Assembly: GCA_959347315.1 (NCBI GenBank)
Contig: OY365819.1
Location: forward strand, 22,586,589-22,650,588
DNA: 64,000 nt
Source of the DNA: Bimastos eiseni
Taxonomy: Eukaryota; Annelida; Clitellata; Crassiclitellata; Lumbricidae
Direction of reading: 5' to 3'
Shown: in pieces, positions 45,215-55,940 of the stretch
Layout: the number at the start of each line of letters is the position of its first letter
How positions within the stretch are numbered: position 1 is the first letter of the stretch
Program-made: the position numbers and the translations under genes
Notes under the pieces: generated by a model
Database searches by the model: none
What the model was told of the DNA's origin: nothing
The model's input: only the letters and a program-made list of their open reading frames with translations

Positions 45215-45405
45215 TATTGCCCATCTTCCAACATTTTTTGCTCGTAAGTGCACATGCCTCAACAACGCAACCGCAGTTGTAATGCAAAGCAATTGTGCGC
45301 GAATGACTTGCTCAAAGTCCCTACACAGTGACTCCTCGGACGAGGATCGAATGCACACTGAGCGTTACGGGCCGATCGCCCTAACCGATCGCCAACGTGC
45401 CACAC
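45215..45405 (-). repeat. tRNA-derived SINE, copy 4
   Basis: The reverse complement has the tRNA-like head (GGCGATCGGTTAGGGCGATC), a B box GATCCTCG followed by the shared GAGTCACTGTGTAGGGACTT, and the body CACAATTGCTTTGCATTACA. It ends in a tail region with GGGCAATATAAA. It is the most complete copy with that at 7228-7445. Confidence 0.6.
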
Positions 45406-46145
45406 TATTGCGATGGACTACATGAATGAGACATAAGTAGCAATAGGATATGCTGAGCTGCTGTGTTCCCTGTATAATTTACTGAAATTCCACATGTCAA
45501 GCATGTTCAACATTGTCCCTGCAGCACATGAAGGAAATGACTTCACTGCGCTGTCTCCCCTTCTGACTTCGTACTTTGCATACTATTTTGAGCCCAGGCT
45601 TACCAAATAGGAGCAGAAGGGAAATGCCTTTGTGCCCGGCGATCAGACCTGCAATCAACTTCTGAAAAATTAGGTTAAGCAAAGTTTTTGATTCATGTCA
45701 AAAATTAGTGAAAACTGAATGATCTTACAACTCTTACAATCGAATATGATCTGGCAAAACCATTGAACTATGAGGTATTTTGCTTGCATCTATAATAATA
45801 AATGATTTTGCTGCAGCAAAATCCAAAGAAATTGCTTTTTGATTGGCATAATTTTGTAAATTAAATTTATAGAATTTTAAAACTGAATAAAATCATTGTA
45901 TCATAAAATCATCGTATTGTCGTACTCGCACTTCTATTTCAATTTGTTTGTTTATATTTTCTTATATTTTGCCTAGGGGCCCAGATTTCGGTTGGCACAC
46001 GACCTAGTCCACCACAGTGGCCAGTGATAGAACTGTTGATGCTTCACACGTATTCCGCAAAGGAATCGTTCGTGCCACATCCTGGTCTTAGTTTACCAAC
46101 AAAGAGGAAAAAGTTGACAACCATTGAAAAAATATTTGCCTATAG
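45406..46145. other. Unassigned DNA
   Basis: AT-rich with no recognised gene. The segment at 45970-46130 is GC-richer but has no long frame on either strand with a known domain. Confidence 0.3.
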
Positions 46146-46731
46146 CAGTGTTGTATGGTCTCGAGACAGTGTCTAGGTCTCGAGACAGTTTTTTAGTGTC
46201 TCGGTCTCGGAAGCCTGCGGTCTTGGTCTCGGTCTCGGTCTCGAGGTGGTGTCTCGAATTTTTAGAAACTGTCTTGAAGTGAAAGTCTTGTTCTGTCTCG
46301 AACAAGCGGTCTCGATAAGTTTCGCGTTAGCAGTCTTAAAATTTTTCGCTAGAAACTGAAACCGGAATTTGCGAGAAACGGTAATTCTTGCTAACGCGCG
46401 AGTTACAGGATACTGAAATCAGTTCAATTGTCTTAAAGTGGAAAAATGTCTGAGAGAGAACCTGAAATTGTGAAGTTTGCGTTTACGCAAATTGAAGTTA
46501 GGCCTATTGACAATCAATAGCTATTGGCTATTCGTTTGTCGTTGATGTAAAACCACCATAACCGAAACGATCGGAACAACTTCGAGTTTCTATAGGATCA
46601 CATGTCTTTTACTATCTCGAACTGTCTTGAACCTAGTGTCTCGGTCTCGGTACTCCACTGTCTCGGTCTCGGCATCTCACTGTCTCGGTCTCGTCTTGGT
46701 CTTGAAGTTTAAGTTCTTGCATACAACACTG
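46146..46731. mobile_element. hAT-like element with GTCTCGGTCTCG arms, copy D
   Basis: Termini CAGTGTTGTATG and CATACAACACTG are perfect inverse over 12 bases. Flanking octamers gcctatag and gtttatag agree at six of eight. Both arms are made of GGTCTCG/TGTCTCGGTCTCGG units. The 350-bp interior differs from copies A-C, so it is a related but distinct family. Confidence 0.75.
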
Positions 46732-47222
46732 GTTTATAGTGGACTGACTATTGGGATTCTCTGAAGTTGACTGTTTAAAATCAAAGAAAGTCAACGACAT
46801 CAGACGTCATGTAGTCATGTCCTCCGCAAGCAGCTTGCCACAGCATGTTCCCGATGGCATCAAATTACTGTCACCTTGGAGTTCAAAGAGTTCACCCAAG
46901 GGCCCGTTCATACATGCAACATTCGTTTTTCGATACTCCCTCTGTTGCACCGCGTACATTTTTTTTACATCCTCCGCCATGTGTATGTACATCTGAGCTT
47001 ACAAAGGTTAAATGGCTAAAGACATCTGTAAGATATTGATTTTACCATAGGCTATGTTTATTTCATAGCTAAAATTTGTTAACTGATATGAAAAAATAAA
47101 ATACTAGCAATGCCTACATTTAAAACGTTGTAATTCTACATAAAATTTATCAAGCAGCAGGATTCAATTCTGATTTAAAAATTCCATAACTTTTAGTCTG
47201 AGTTATAAATAGGCTAAGGTTG

Positions 47223-47256
<34 letters not shown>

Positions 47257-47539
47257 TGGATATGATAATTAGACTTCTGTTTGCGTATGTACAAATGTTT
47301 AGAGAACCACCCCGCCACACACACCCAAACGCAAAATTGCCGAAATCCGAAACTTCCCTCACTGGGTATGTAATATGTGAAATGGGAAATCATGTAGGCT
47401 GCATTTCTTCTCGATGTTGACAAGCAAAACTTATATAGTAGTGATGCACGCGGGTCAAAAGGGATTCAAAATCCCTTTGGTTTACAGTGATATTGTCATA
47501 TTTAACACATGGGAAAAATTTCTTATTGGAGATAATGGG
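46732..47539. other. Unassigned DNA including a (TA)n run
   Basis: A (TA)n microsatellite lies at 47226-47254. A 61-codon minus frame at 46807-46992 has no domain I recognise. No element termini can be paired. Confidence 0.3.
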
Positions 47540-47645
47540 AAATGATAGCATTAAGGCGCAGAGATCAGAAAGACGTGAGTTCAATACCTACTAGCCACGT
47601 CAGGTTGACTAAGCCTTCCATTCCCTAGGGGGAATTGTAAAATGA
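47540..47645 (+). repeat. Second, different tRNA-SINE-like fragment
   Basis: It contains a B-box-like GAGTTCAATACC and CAGGTTGACTAAGCCTTCCA, a body type I recall from deuterostome and mollusc tRNA-SINEs. The A box is poorly preserved. It is not related to the SINE found four times elsewhere. Confidence 0.4.
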
Positions 47646-47691
47646 ACAGTTGTATATCATATAATCTTACTGCATACTTGTCAGCAGTGAT

Positions 47692-47840
47692 GTAGTACTC
47701 AAGTCCAGCAAAGGACTCGAGTTCGACTCAAGACAGTGTGTTTCGAATGTCTCTGACTTGAACTCGGATTGACTTGACTTGGACTCAAAGTCCTTGACTT
47801 GAATTTTGACTTGGTGACTTGGTTTCCGAGTCACGATTTT
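47692..47840. repeat. GACTTGGACTC-type repeat with hAT-like left end
   Basis: It begins CAGTGATGTAGTACTCAAGTCC and is filled with GACTTG/GACTCG units in an arrangement like the arms of copies A-D. No right terminus could be paired. Confidence 0.45.
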
Positions 47841-48353
47841 GGATTTTGTCTCACTGCAGAAATTACGCGTGCTCACTGCTTACATACTTAAAATGGCTAC
47901 CATTCTAACATAGAATGCATTTAGATCTCAGTGTTCTTAGCCAACTTCTTGTCTTCCATGACAACACCAGCCATGACCACGATGAAACTGAGCCTCCAGT
48001 GCCTAAGAAAAGACGCTTGTTTGACAATAATTAAGATCAAACCACCTCCACATCTGATTCAAACAATCGGCTTGTAATCACAGAATTCCAAAAATATTTG
48101 GAGTTGTGCAAAAATGCAGTACAGCTACTCTGTTTGGATATCTGAGCAGAACAGGCAACTGTACTGTCGGGGAGCGGACAATTTCTCCCTTCTCCGGACA
48201 ATTGCCCTTCCCGAACAATTGCTCCCTCGGAAGTCGGACAATTGCCCCTCCTGACTAAGACAATTGTCCCCCGGTAAGACCATAAGCTCGCCCAAACTAT
48301 ATATGCGTACATGCGTACGAACGTACACTTGTATGTATGTACATGCATATATA

Positions 48354-48488
48354 CAGAGGCAGCGATCCCGAGGGAAGTTCCCCCACCTTTTACAGATAGA
48401 GGACACGTTATATGTTTGTTCCCCCCACATTTTTTACTCATCTCATTGTGTGTCCCCGCCCACCTATCAAACGAGATCGCCGCCTCTG
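48354..48488. mobile_element. hAT-type MITE, 135 bp, perfect target duplication
   Basis: Starts CAGAGGCAGCGATCCCGAGG and ends CGAGATCGCCGCCTCTG, inverse with few mismatches. The 8-bp target duplication catatata is perfect (48346-48353 and 48489-48496). A diverged second copy is at 15528-15676. It inserted in the ACAT repeat next to the foldback arm. Confidence 0.85.
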
Positions 48489-48649
48489 CATATATACACA
48501 CATATACATACACATAAACATACGCACATACATGCAGACATACATGCAGACATACATGCAGACATACATACTTATGCATGCATAAATAGGTACATACATA
48601 TGTGTCGAACCACGGCACTACTGCCATGTATCTTAATAGAGGACGCTTT

Positions 48650-49330
48650 CGTACATAATATAGCTATTTGGTATGCAGCGGCTATTGGCGCGGCGAAATG
48701 ATAGGGCAGTATCTTGGCGGCAAGCCCCGTGAAAGGTTAGCGCCCAGAACGTCGATAAAAGGAGAACCTTGGCGCGAATCTTGGAGAGACTCGCGGGAAG
48801 ACAGTGGCCGAGGTAGGAGAACGTGGCGTACAGTAAGGGTGGATTCACGGGAAACAGGCGAAGGAGAGAAATTCGACGTTTGCGGTCGATCGACAGTTGC
48901 GACGAGGTAGCCGTCAAGAGAGGTCGACAAAGCGAGGGCTCGTAAGCAAGCAGTCGAGGCGAGCGTGCGTCGGCAGTCGTTGCGCCTCAAGTTCAAGTGT
49001 TGATAGGTCGTACGTGAAAGGGTGTCGTACGAGGATTGCAGGGATCTATTTCTTATTCATGTGTTTTCGATGTTTAATGTGAATTAACTCTGTTTACTTC
49101 TGTTGGTATTGATGTAACGCCGAATAGAGGTGAGATGCCCAGATAATTCGTAGTTGATGACAATCATAAGTTAGAACTGCTAATTAGGTTTCATTTGTTA
49201 TTGTATGTGTTTTGTTTGAAGATAATAGTTAAAATACAATAAGACAAGGTAATTCCCGTGATCGATTGTCGTTGTCTTTACTAGCTAAGAAATTACGGGA
49301 AAGGATGGTGGCAGTCAGTTAGGAGACATT
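48650..49330 (+). mobile_element. LTR-like segment (low confidence)
   Basis: GC- and CpG-rich DNA with a GTCGATAAAAGGAG TATA-like box at 48751. AT-rich DNA follows, then the GGATGGTGGCAGTCAGTTAG stretch near 49301 that could be a primer-binding region, and a short + frame (49526-49708). No protease, reverse transcriptase or matching second LTR is found. Confidence 0.3.
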
Positions 49331-50172
49331 GACACTGATATAGCACGCCAGTCAAATGTTGAGTTTCCTTTACATTAACCTACTCATAGGTCACTGGCTA
49401 CGATAGGCGGTAGCGGGTTCGAATCTCCCACTGAAGAAGTCGATGACAACGACTTGACAGTAAACAGAGGTTTTACAGATAGCGGCAATCAAGCGCTAGA
49501 AGGAATAACTAAGGCGGGAAATTAAATGGCGGGAACCGACCCAGGTGCCAGATTTGGCGCCACTGCGATCTCAACGGAAGTCGCGGACATATGTCACGGC
49601 CTGGTAGATGTAGAGATCCTGGATGATAGGCGCGCAATGCCTAGCGCGGCTAATGAAGTGCCGCCGCGGCGATGCAGCAGATTGCGTCAACGAGCGATGA
49701 TTGACTAGAGTCACTTCGGCTCTATTAGACATTTTTGCGGGAATAACTCTCCTCATTCTAGGGCGGGAAGTCGTAGCCGCCAGCCTCTGTCGATGGAGCA
49801 TTGTCAGCCAGAGTTTCCGAACCCGACGCTTCCGCCTATGCATTTTCTCGCCATGGAATATAAGATGAAGAGGGCGCGCGCAAAACCGCGGGCGCGCAAA
49901 ATAATCCAAAGCGCAGAGACGGATTTTGGCGCCAAGGCTGAGATTAGGCGCGACGCGACGCGGTCGGCACACATACACACATATACATATATACCGGGCC
50001 CGTACATACATACGTGCAACATACATGTGTGCATGTATGTATGTATGTGTACGTATACATACATAGGTATTTTTTATATACGCATATATGCTTTGGGCGA
50101 GCTTATGGTCTAACCGGAGACAATTGTCTTAATCGGGAGGATCAGTAATTATTGTCCGGGGGGCAATTGTCC

Positions 50173-50300
50173 ATTCCTCGTAATATCACAGAGTGTTACA
50201 TGAAGTTACTTCTTTAATGTTCACATAGTTGCAAAAGCAGACTATCTTTTGCAAAACACACACACTTACTAAAAAGGTTATAGCTTATATCATAAGGTGC
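50173..50300. other. Unassigned DNA
   Basis: Short AT-rich interval between the composite element and an RTE fragment, nothing recognised. Confidence 0.3.
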
Positions 50301-50835
50301 TTGCTTAGACTTAGTTCCTCCCGCTCCTCTTGGAGCATTGATCAACAACGATCCATCCCGTATGATCCCTAGGAGTCTCTTTCGCGTCTTCCCGGGTGAT
50401 TCCCATCTCCTTCAAGTAATTTCTAAAGGTGTTACTCCAGGTTTTCACAGGCCTCCCCCTGATCCTTTAATTTTCCGGTATCCATCCCATTGCCGTCTTT
50501 GCAGGGCGCTGTAGTGGCAACCGCAAAATGTGTCCGGTCATTCTTCTTCTCCGTCTGACGATCTCGTCCATCTCCCCCACCTCCGCCAGCCTCAACCTCC
50601 TCATTTGTAATATCATCCCTCCATGATATGACCAAAATAGTTCGAAGACATATTTCACAGAAACATTCAGTTTGTGTGAGATTCTTACCGCCTCCTTCCA
50701 TGTTTCACTTGCGTATGTCAACGTTGGTATCACAATTGATCTGTACATATCAATTGTAGTAGAGAATTGGATAAGCTGGCGCATTAACCTAAACATATGT
50801 TGAGAAATTGTCGCACTAGGGGACCCCCCTCCCTT
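50301..50835 (-). pseudogene. RTE-type LINE C-terminal fragment
   Basis: The minus strand reads MYRSIVIPTLTYASETWKEA, then HKLNV, and RRRRRMTGHILRLPLQRPAK followed by AMGWIPEN and a GGRP-like end in another frame. That is the region after the palm in RTE-group proteins. It is interrupted by frameshifts near 50640 and 50490. Only the last roughly 500 bp of the element are present. Confidence 0.7.
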
Positions 50836-51540
50836 TCTAGTCGGTCTTGTTCCCACGGTCAGCGCTCCTCGGTTTCTCCGATCGTGCACCCTCCCACTCA
50901 AGCTTCGCTCCTTCCCCTCGCTTTTCTGTCGTCAGCTCTCTTCTCAATGCTCTCTCTTTCTCACGCTTTATCTGTTGGCACTGCTCTTGTTTGCTCTTTC
51001 CTCCCTCGCTTTCTGTCGCCTGCTCTTCGCCTGTCGGTGATGCCTTTGTGTGGCCGTTTTTGGTGGGAATTTGCTCCCTGAAATCTTCGCCAGGTGTTCT
51101 CTTTCCCACGGTCGAAGGCGGTTTCAGCGCTATAAAAGGGGGCCCGGTTTTAGTCGAATGAGAGTCCGAGGAAGACCGTCAGAAGGAGCAGTCGAAGCAC
51201 GGCCTGATCGAACCGAAGAGAACAGTCTGATCTCCGCCAGCCGAGGGAACAGTTCGAATAAGTCCGACATAGCGACACGGGGTCTGCCGGTCAACAGTAG
51301 GCTACCTGAAAAAGAGTACGGCAGTGAGATTGTGAGGAGGTGGCCACTCGTTCGTTGAGAGGACGACCGGCCAGGGCGAGATTTGGCGTCTGTCAAGAAA
51401 TACAGAAATATTTGCAGAATTGTCGTGGTTAAGTCCTCTGCCGGACCGGAGAGGCCGAAATTCGCGCGTGACATCCTTGTAGTAGAGACCCCCAGATTTC
51501 GCCACACATAGCTCAAATCGCTCGCCAATAGGTAACAGTA
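50836..51540 (+). mobile_element. LTR-like segment with TATA box
   Basis: GC-rich DNA, pyrimidine-rich at 50850-51060. A strong TATA-box GCTATAAAAGGGGG follows at 51129-51142, then purine-rich sequence. This is the look of an LTR of a Gypsy- or BEL-type element. I cannot define both termini or a target duplication. It lies directly upstream of the Polinton-like unit. Confidence 0.35.
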
Positions 51541-51772
51541 ACCTATAACCAGCTCACAAAATTACCAAAACATCAATAGCCTAAACCATGGCTCAATTAC
51601 CAGCCTGTAACTCACCACAATATTTCAAATGAGCCAACATTCATGCACAAACCCGAGGTCTAGGTCACAACACCCACCATTAGGTCAAAAAACACCGAGA
51701 ATTTCCAATAGTTTCGATGAGTCATCATATGGAAATTATTCAACACACACGCAAAATTCTCTCTTATATAAA
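51541..51772 (+). promoter_or_regulatory. Upstream region of Polinton-like unit 1
   Basis: It holds AGGTCACAACACCCACC-type motifs related to the 85-bp minisatellite at 58546-58900. It also holds a stretch (AGAATTTCCAATAGTTTCGATGAGTCA, in part) homologous to that upstream of unit 2. It ends in TCTTATATAAAATG, where a TATA-like AT run touches the presumed polymerase start at 51773. Confidence 0.5.
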
Positions 51773-52800
51773 ATGAACAGTACTGTTTTCTCGACCCCAC
51801 TTAAAGGAATGTCTACGCAATATAAATAGAATTCTCAAAGAAGACAGAAAGAATTAAGAAATATTGCGAAACACAAAGGTATGGTAGGTCATACACGACT
51901 ACGAAAAGCGGATTTTATTGCTAAAATTGAATTCCATACACGAGTTCAAACATTCATCCCTCGAATTTGACCCCAATCTCATCCTGTGTTAGCAAGAACA
52001 TTTTGCCGGACGAACCTGTTCCCAACATTGGAATCCCACATTCATCCCCTCACATTTCACCCCAATCTCATCCGATGCTACAAAGAACATTTTGCTGTAC
52101 GCACCCGTTCCCTACATTGGAATTCCAACACTCGTTCCGATACCAGCCACGACAGTACGAAACATATTCGATAAGACTAATTCTGCGAGTAATTCGCAGA
52201 GTGGATTGAATGGTATGCGAAAAAACGTGAAGTAAGAGAGACAACCACATGTAGCTATCAAGGGTTTCACGAGGCAGTACACGGTTGAATGAGTAAGCGG
52301 AATCGATGCCACATCTTTCCTTAACGCCGTTCAAACACGGGCAGTAGACTTGTTGACAAGAAATCGACAGAATAAGGTTAGTTTTGTTCTTACCTGCACA
52401 ATGGAGTGTGTCAATATGATATCTGGACAAGTAGATTACGCGGTTGTGCCTTTCGTTTCGAGAACTTAAGTGGTTTTATACTCTAACGATGCGAGCGAAA
52501 TTTATAATAACGCGATAAATAAAATCTTAGAATCATTGGCCACCTTCCAGATGTGCAATTGAAGACTCTGAGCGGTTGTAAAGTTGGATATCAATACGGT
52601 AGTTTATAAACCGCTGAAGGGTAGTTCTTACATTCCACTACCGAAATGTTTAGCGAGTAAAAAGGCTATCATCAATATTACGAACGAAGACGAAGAGTGT
52701 TTCAAATGATGCAGTACGAGAGCCTTAAACCTAGTTAAGAGAGAGACTCTGAGAGAATTACGAAAATTAATCAGGCAGTATGAGGAACTTAATTGGTACG

Positions 52801-53786
52801 GTGTAAAGACTCCAAGTTGCCTCCCATTTCAGGTTACCCTAGGTCATCTTAAATCGATTTCAGATTTCCCCGGGTGTTCACATTACCCCCTCTCTGAATG
52901 AGAAAAAATGTTAAATTATTATGCTTCCAACTAATGATAATCAGTCTGTTTAATAAAACACGTGACACATAATTTTAAGATAGAAGGCTAGTTTTAACGT
53001 GTGAAACATATTTAAAATTCAAAGAAATGTAAAATGTGTGAATTCAGGAATAAGCTGCAAGTTCAAAGTGGTGGTATGCCTTGTTTGTGGTCTAATGGTA
53101 ATTATTCTTTAACTTACTAGTTCCTATCCAATTAGCTTATATCATTTTTCTCTGACCATTATGCCCACTTCTCTTTCATGCTTGGCTTCACCTGAATAGT
53201 AGATGCTAATTCCTTACTCACTCTGCCCCAGTATTTAAGGTTTGTATTCTTACATCTCTCTCACCACCTGCGCCAACTGCCCTATATCATAATGTTCTTA
53301 CATTCCAGTATCCAGTTTTTGCCTTATCTTTGGCAGTGAAGATTTGAGACCTCTAAGTCTTGGCTTCCTTTCGGCTTTCATCACGACCCTCTCACAGATG
53401 GGTCCATGACCCTCTCATCTCCCGACCGACCTGCCACGACAATGAGTTTGAGCTTTTCATTTGTCTTTGCTGTTGCAAGATGTGGTTTTACCTGGGAGGC
53501 CCACAAAGCTTGCCGTATAACTCTGCTCCTTTTTCCAGGCTTGAGACTGCACTGCTGAACTACATGCTGAACTACAATTAGTTACCGGCGAGTAACTTTA
53601 AATCAATTTCATGTTACCGGGGTAGTCTGAAGCTGATTTCATATTACCTCTGGGGGTAATCTGAAATCGTAGGGGTAACTTGAAATCGCCTTCAGGCTAC
53701 CCCTGGGTAACTTGAAATCGCTTTCAAGTTACCGGGGGGTTAGGTGAATTAGAATTTGGGGGTAAGGTGAATTTGAAATCGCTACA
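52801..53786. mobile_element. Foldback-type insertion in the unit 1 polymerase
   Basis: The ends GGTGTAAAGAC and GCTACACC are short inverted repeats. The right arm (53580-53780) is a set of 25-30-bp units around GGGGTAACTTGAAATCGC. The left arm (52808-52895) has fewer, diverged inverse units (AGGTTACCCTAGG, ATCGATTTCAGAT). The core (52900-53580) is unrecognised, with one 73-codon frame. Unit 2 has no such DNA at the matching position (about 59680), which shows it is an insertion. Confidence 0.65.
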
Positions 53787-55940
53787 CCGGCATCGAATGC
53801 CCCGTAGCTGCAGATGCTGACGCAGTAAAGATGTTGGCCTATTCCCACTATATTTATCGAAGCACGAGAACGACAGCTGTGCGGATCTGCTATTCATTCC
53901 CAATGAAGAACGAAAACATTATCGTTAGATAAAGAATTTCAACAAACAGAAAACTCAATTCATTCGATGCACTATTGTAAACGATGTATATAGAGACATA
54001 CATTGGCTAAATAAACACACATAGATAGAACTTCCAGAACCAAGAACTATGTTGAGTTGCAAAAATGATTGAAGCAAGTTGAGAGTGTCCTTTGTCGTGT
54101 TCGCCGATTTCGAGTCATTCAACAAACCAATAGATACTTGTAAACCAGATCCTAGTGGGTCTTACACCAACAGGTATCAAAAACACACCACTAGCTCCTT
54201 CTGTTATTATATAAAATGTTTTGATGATGACCTATATTCGCGAGAACCCGTCGCTTTCACAGCAGAGAGCGAAGAGACGATGTAGCTCGATTCGTTAACA
54301 CTCTTATAGATAATATAAAAGAGATTTATAATCGATTAAAATTTCCTAAGAATGAGAAATTCGGAAAGAAAGAACAGGCTCTACAGGCAGGCACGCATAT
54401 GAGACAGGCTACTGCCTGTCTCATAAGAGACGATGAACTGGACGCTGATCGAGTTAGAAACCAGTAAATTAGAGGCGTCGCTCATAAGACTTGTAATCTA
54501 AAATATAAAGTCCCAAAGTTCTTCCCGGTATTGTTCCATAATCTATCCGGTTACGACAGTCATCTATTCGTAAAGAAATTATGAGGTGATGATAACGAGC
54601 AGATCAGCGGCATTCCATGCAACGAAGAAAAGTATATATCGTTTAGAAGGGAAGTCGTACTAGTTAATTTATAAATGAAGAAAATAAGTTACAATTTGTC
54701 AAGCGAGAAATACGTTGTATCGATAGTTTTAAATTCATGGCATCGAGTCTCGACGCTTTATCGAGAAATCTAAGGAAAGATCAGTGCAAGAATACAAACA
54801 AACATTAATCTGGTAATCTCTTACTAAGAAGATGACAGTACCCTTACGACTATGTTAATTCCATTGAACGACTGAACGAAACAGAACTACCACCAAAGTC
54901 AGCATTCTATTCAATACTTAACGATTCGGGCATTAGTGATAAAGATTACAACCATGCGCAAATAGTATGGATAGAATTCTGATTCAAGACGTTGAGAGAA
55001 TACCACGATTTATATAACGTGACTGGTGTTCTCCTGCTACCCCACGTATTCGAGAATTTCAGAAACGTATGCAGCGAGAACTATGGTCTAGATCCCGCTT
55101 GGTACTACACTTCCCCAGGCCTTGCTTGGGACTCCTCTTTAAAGTTGACTGGAGTAAAATTTGAGTTGTTGAGTGATTACGATATGGTACTGATGTTTAA
55201 ACACGGTATAAGAGTTGGTGTTAGCACCATTTCAAATCGTTTTGGACATGAAAACAATAATTACACGGAATAGGCGATTGACGGAAGCAAGCCTTGAACT
55301 TTCGTAACCTATTTAGACACGAACAACTTGTACATATGGAGTATGTGTCGGACTCACGGGTTCGAATGGATGGGCTACACGATTGGAGAGGAACACCGTG
55401 TTTAAACACCATGAAGTCGACTGCACAACGACTATCCTCTTGCTACCGATAGTGTTAAAGTCAAAGGATCGGATGTGCCTAAACTTATTCCAAACCTGAG
55501 CGATAAAGTCGCTCAGGTTTGGTACATAGAGTACATAGATAGATAAAGTACATAGTCCATTGCGAACATTTAAAGCTGTACGAAAACTTAGGTTTGAAGA
55601 CTATCAAAATTCATCGTGGAATTAAATTTGAAGAAAATGCTTGGTTGAAAAGGTATATCGATCTAAATGCCAATTTGAGAACGGAAGTCACCAACGATTT
55701 CGATAAAGACTTTTTCAAACCAATGAATAATAGCTGTTTGGTAAGGCATGTGAGAATATTGAGAATCGTGAGGACATAAGACTGGCTTACGGTAAGAAGG
55801 GAGCCATTAAGCTAGCAGCGAGAACGAATATGACACCCGAACTATATTCGATTAAAACCTAATTGCCATTCACATGAAACGAGCGAAGCTAAGTTACAAC
55901 AAGTCTATATATCTCGGTTTGTGTACTTTGGACTTAGTAA

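Larger units (their letters stand above)
48176..50172. mobile_element. Composite element with long inverted termini of GGACAATTGCCC units
   Basis: The left end (48176-48308) has GGACAATTGCCC units followed by CGGTAAGACCATAAGCTCGC and CCAAACTATATATGCG. The right end (50080-50172) has the inverse: CGCATATATGCTTTGGGCGA, GCTTATGGTCTAACCGG, then units to GGGGGGCAATTGTCC. Inner borders are ACAT/ATGT repeats (48490-48600 and 49968-50060). The interior carries a hAT MITE (48354-48488) and LTR-like DNA. It may be one foldback transposon with a 2-kb cargo or two half elements. Confidence 0.55.

Noticed and set aside
49395..49445. Possible tRNA gene near GGTTCGAATCTCC
   Set aside because: Only a B-box-like motif is present. 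I cannot fold an acceptor stem or anticodon arm around it, so it is at most SINE-derived.
50797..51161. Overlapping + strand frames rich in Ser/Leu/Pro
   Set aside because: They lie in pyrimidine-rich, LTR-like DNA, have no domain, and overlap each other in three frames.
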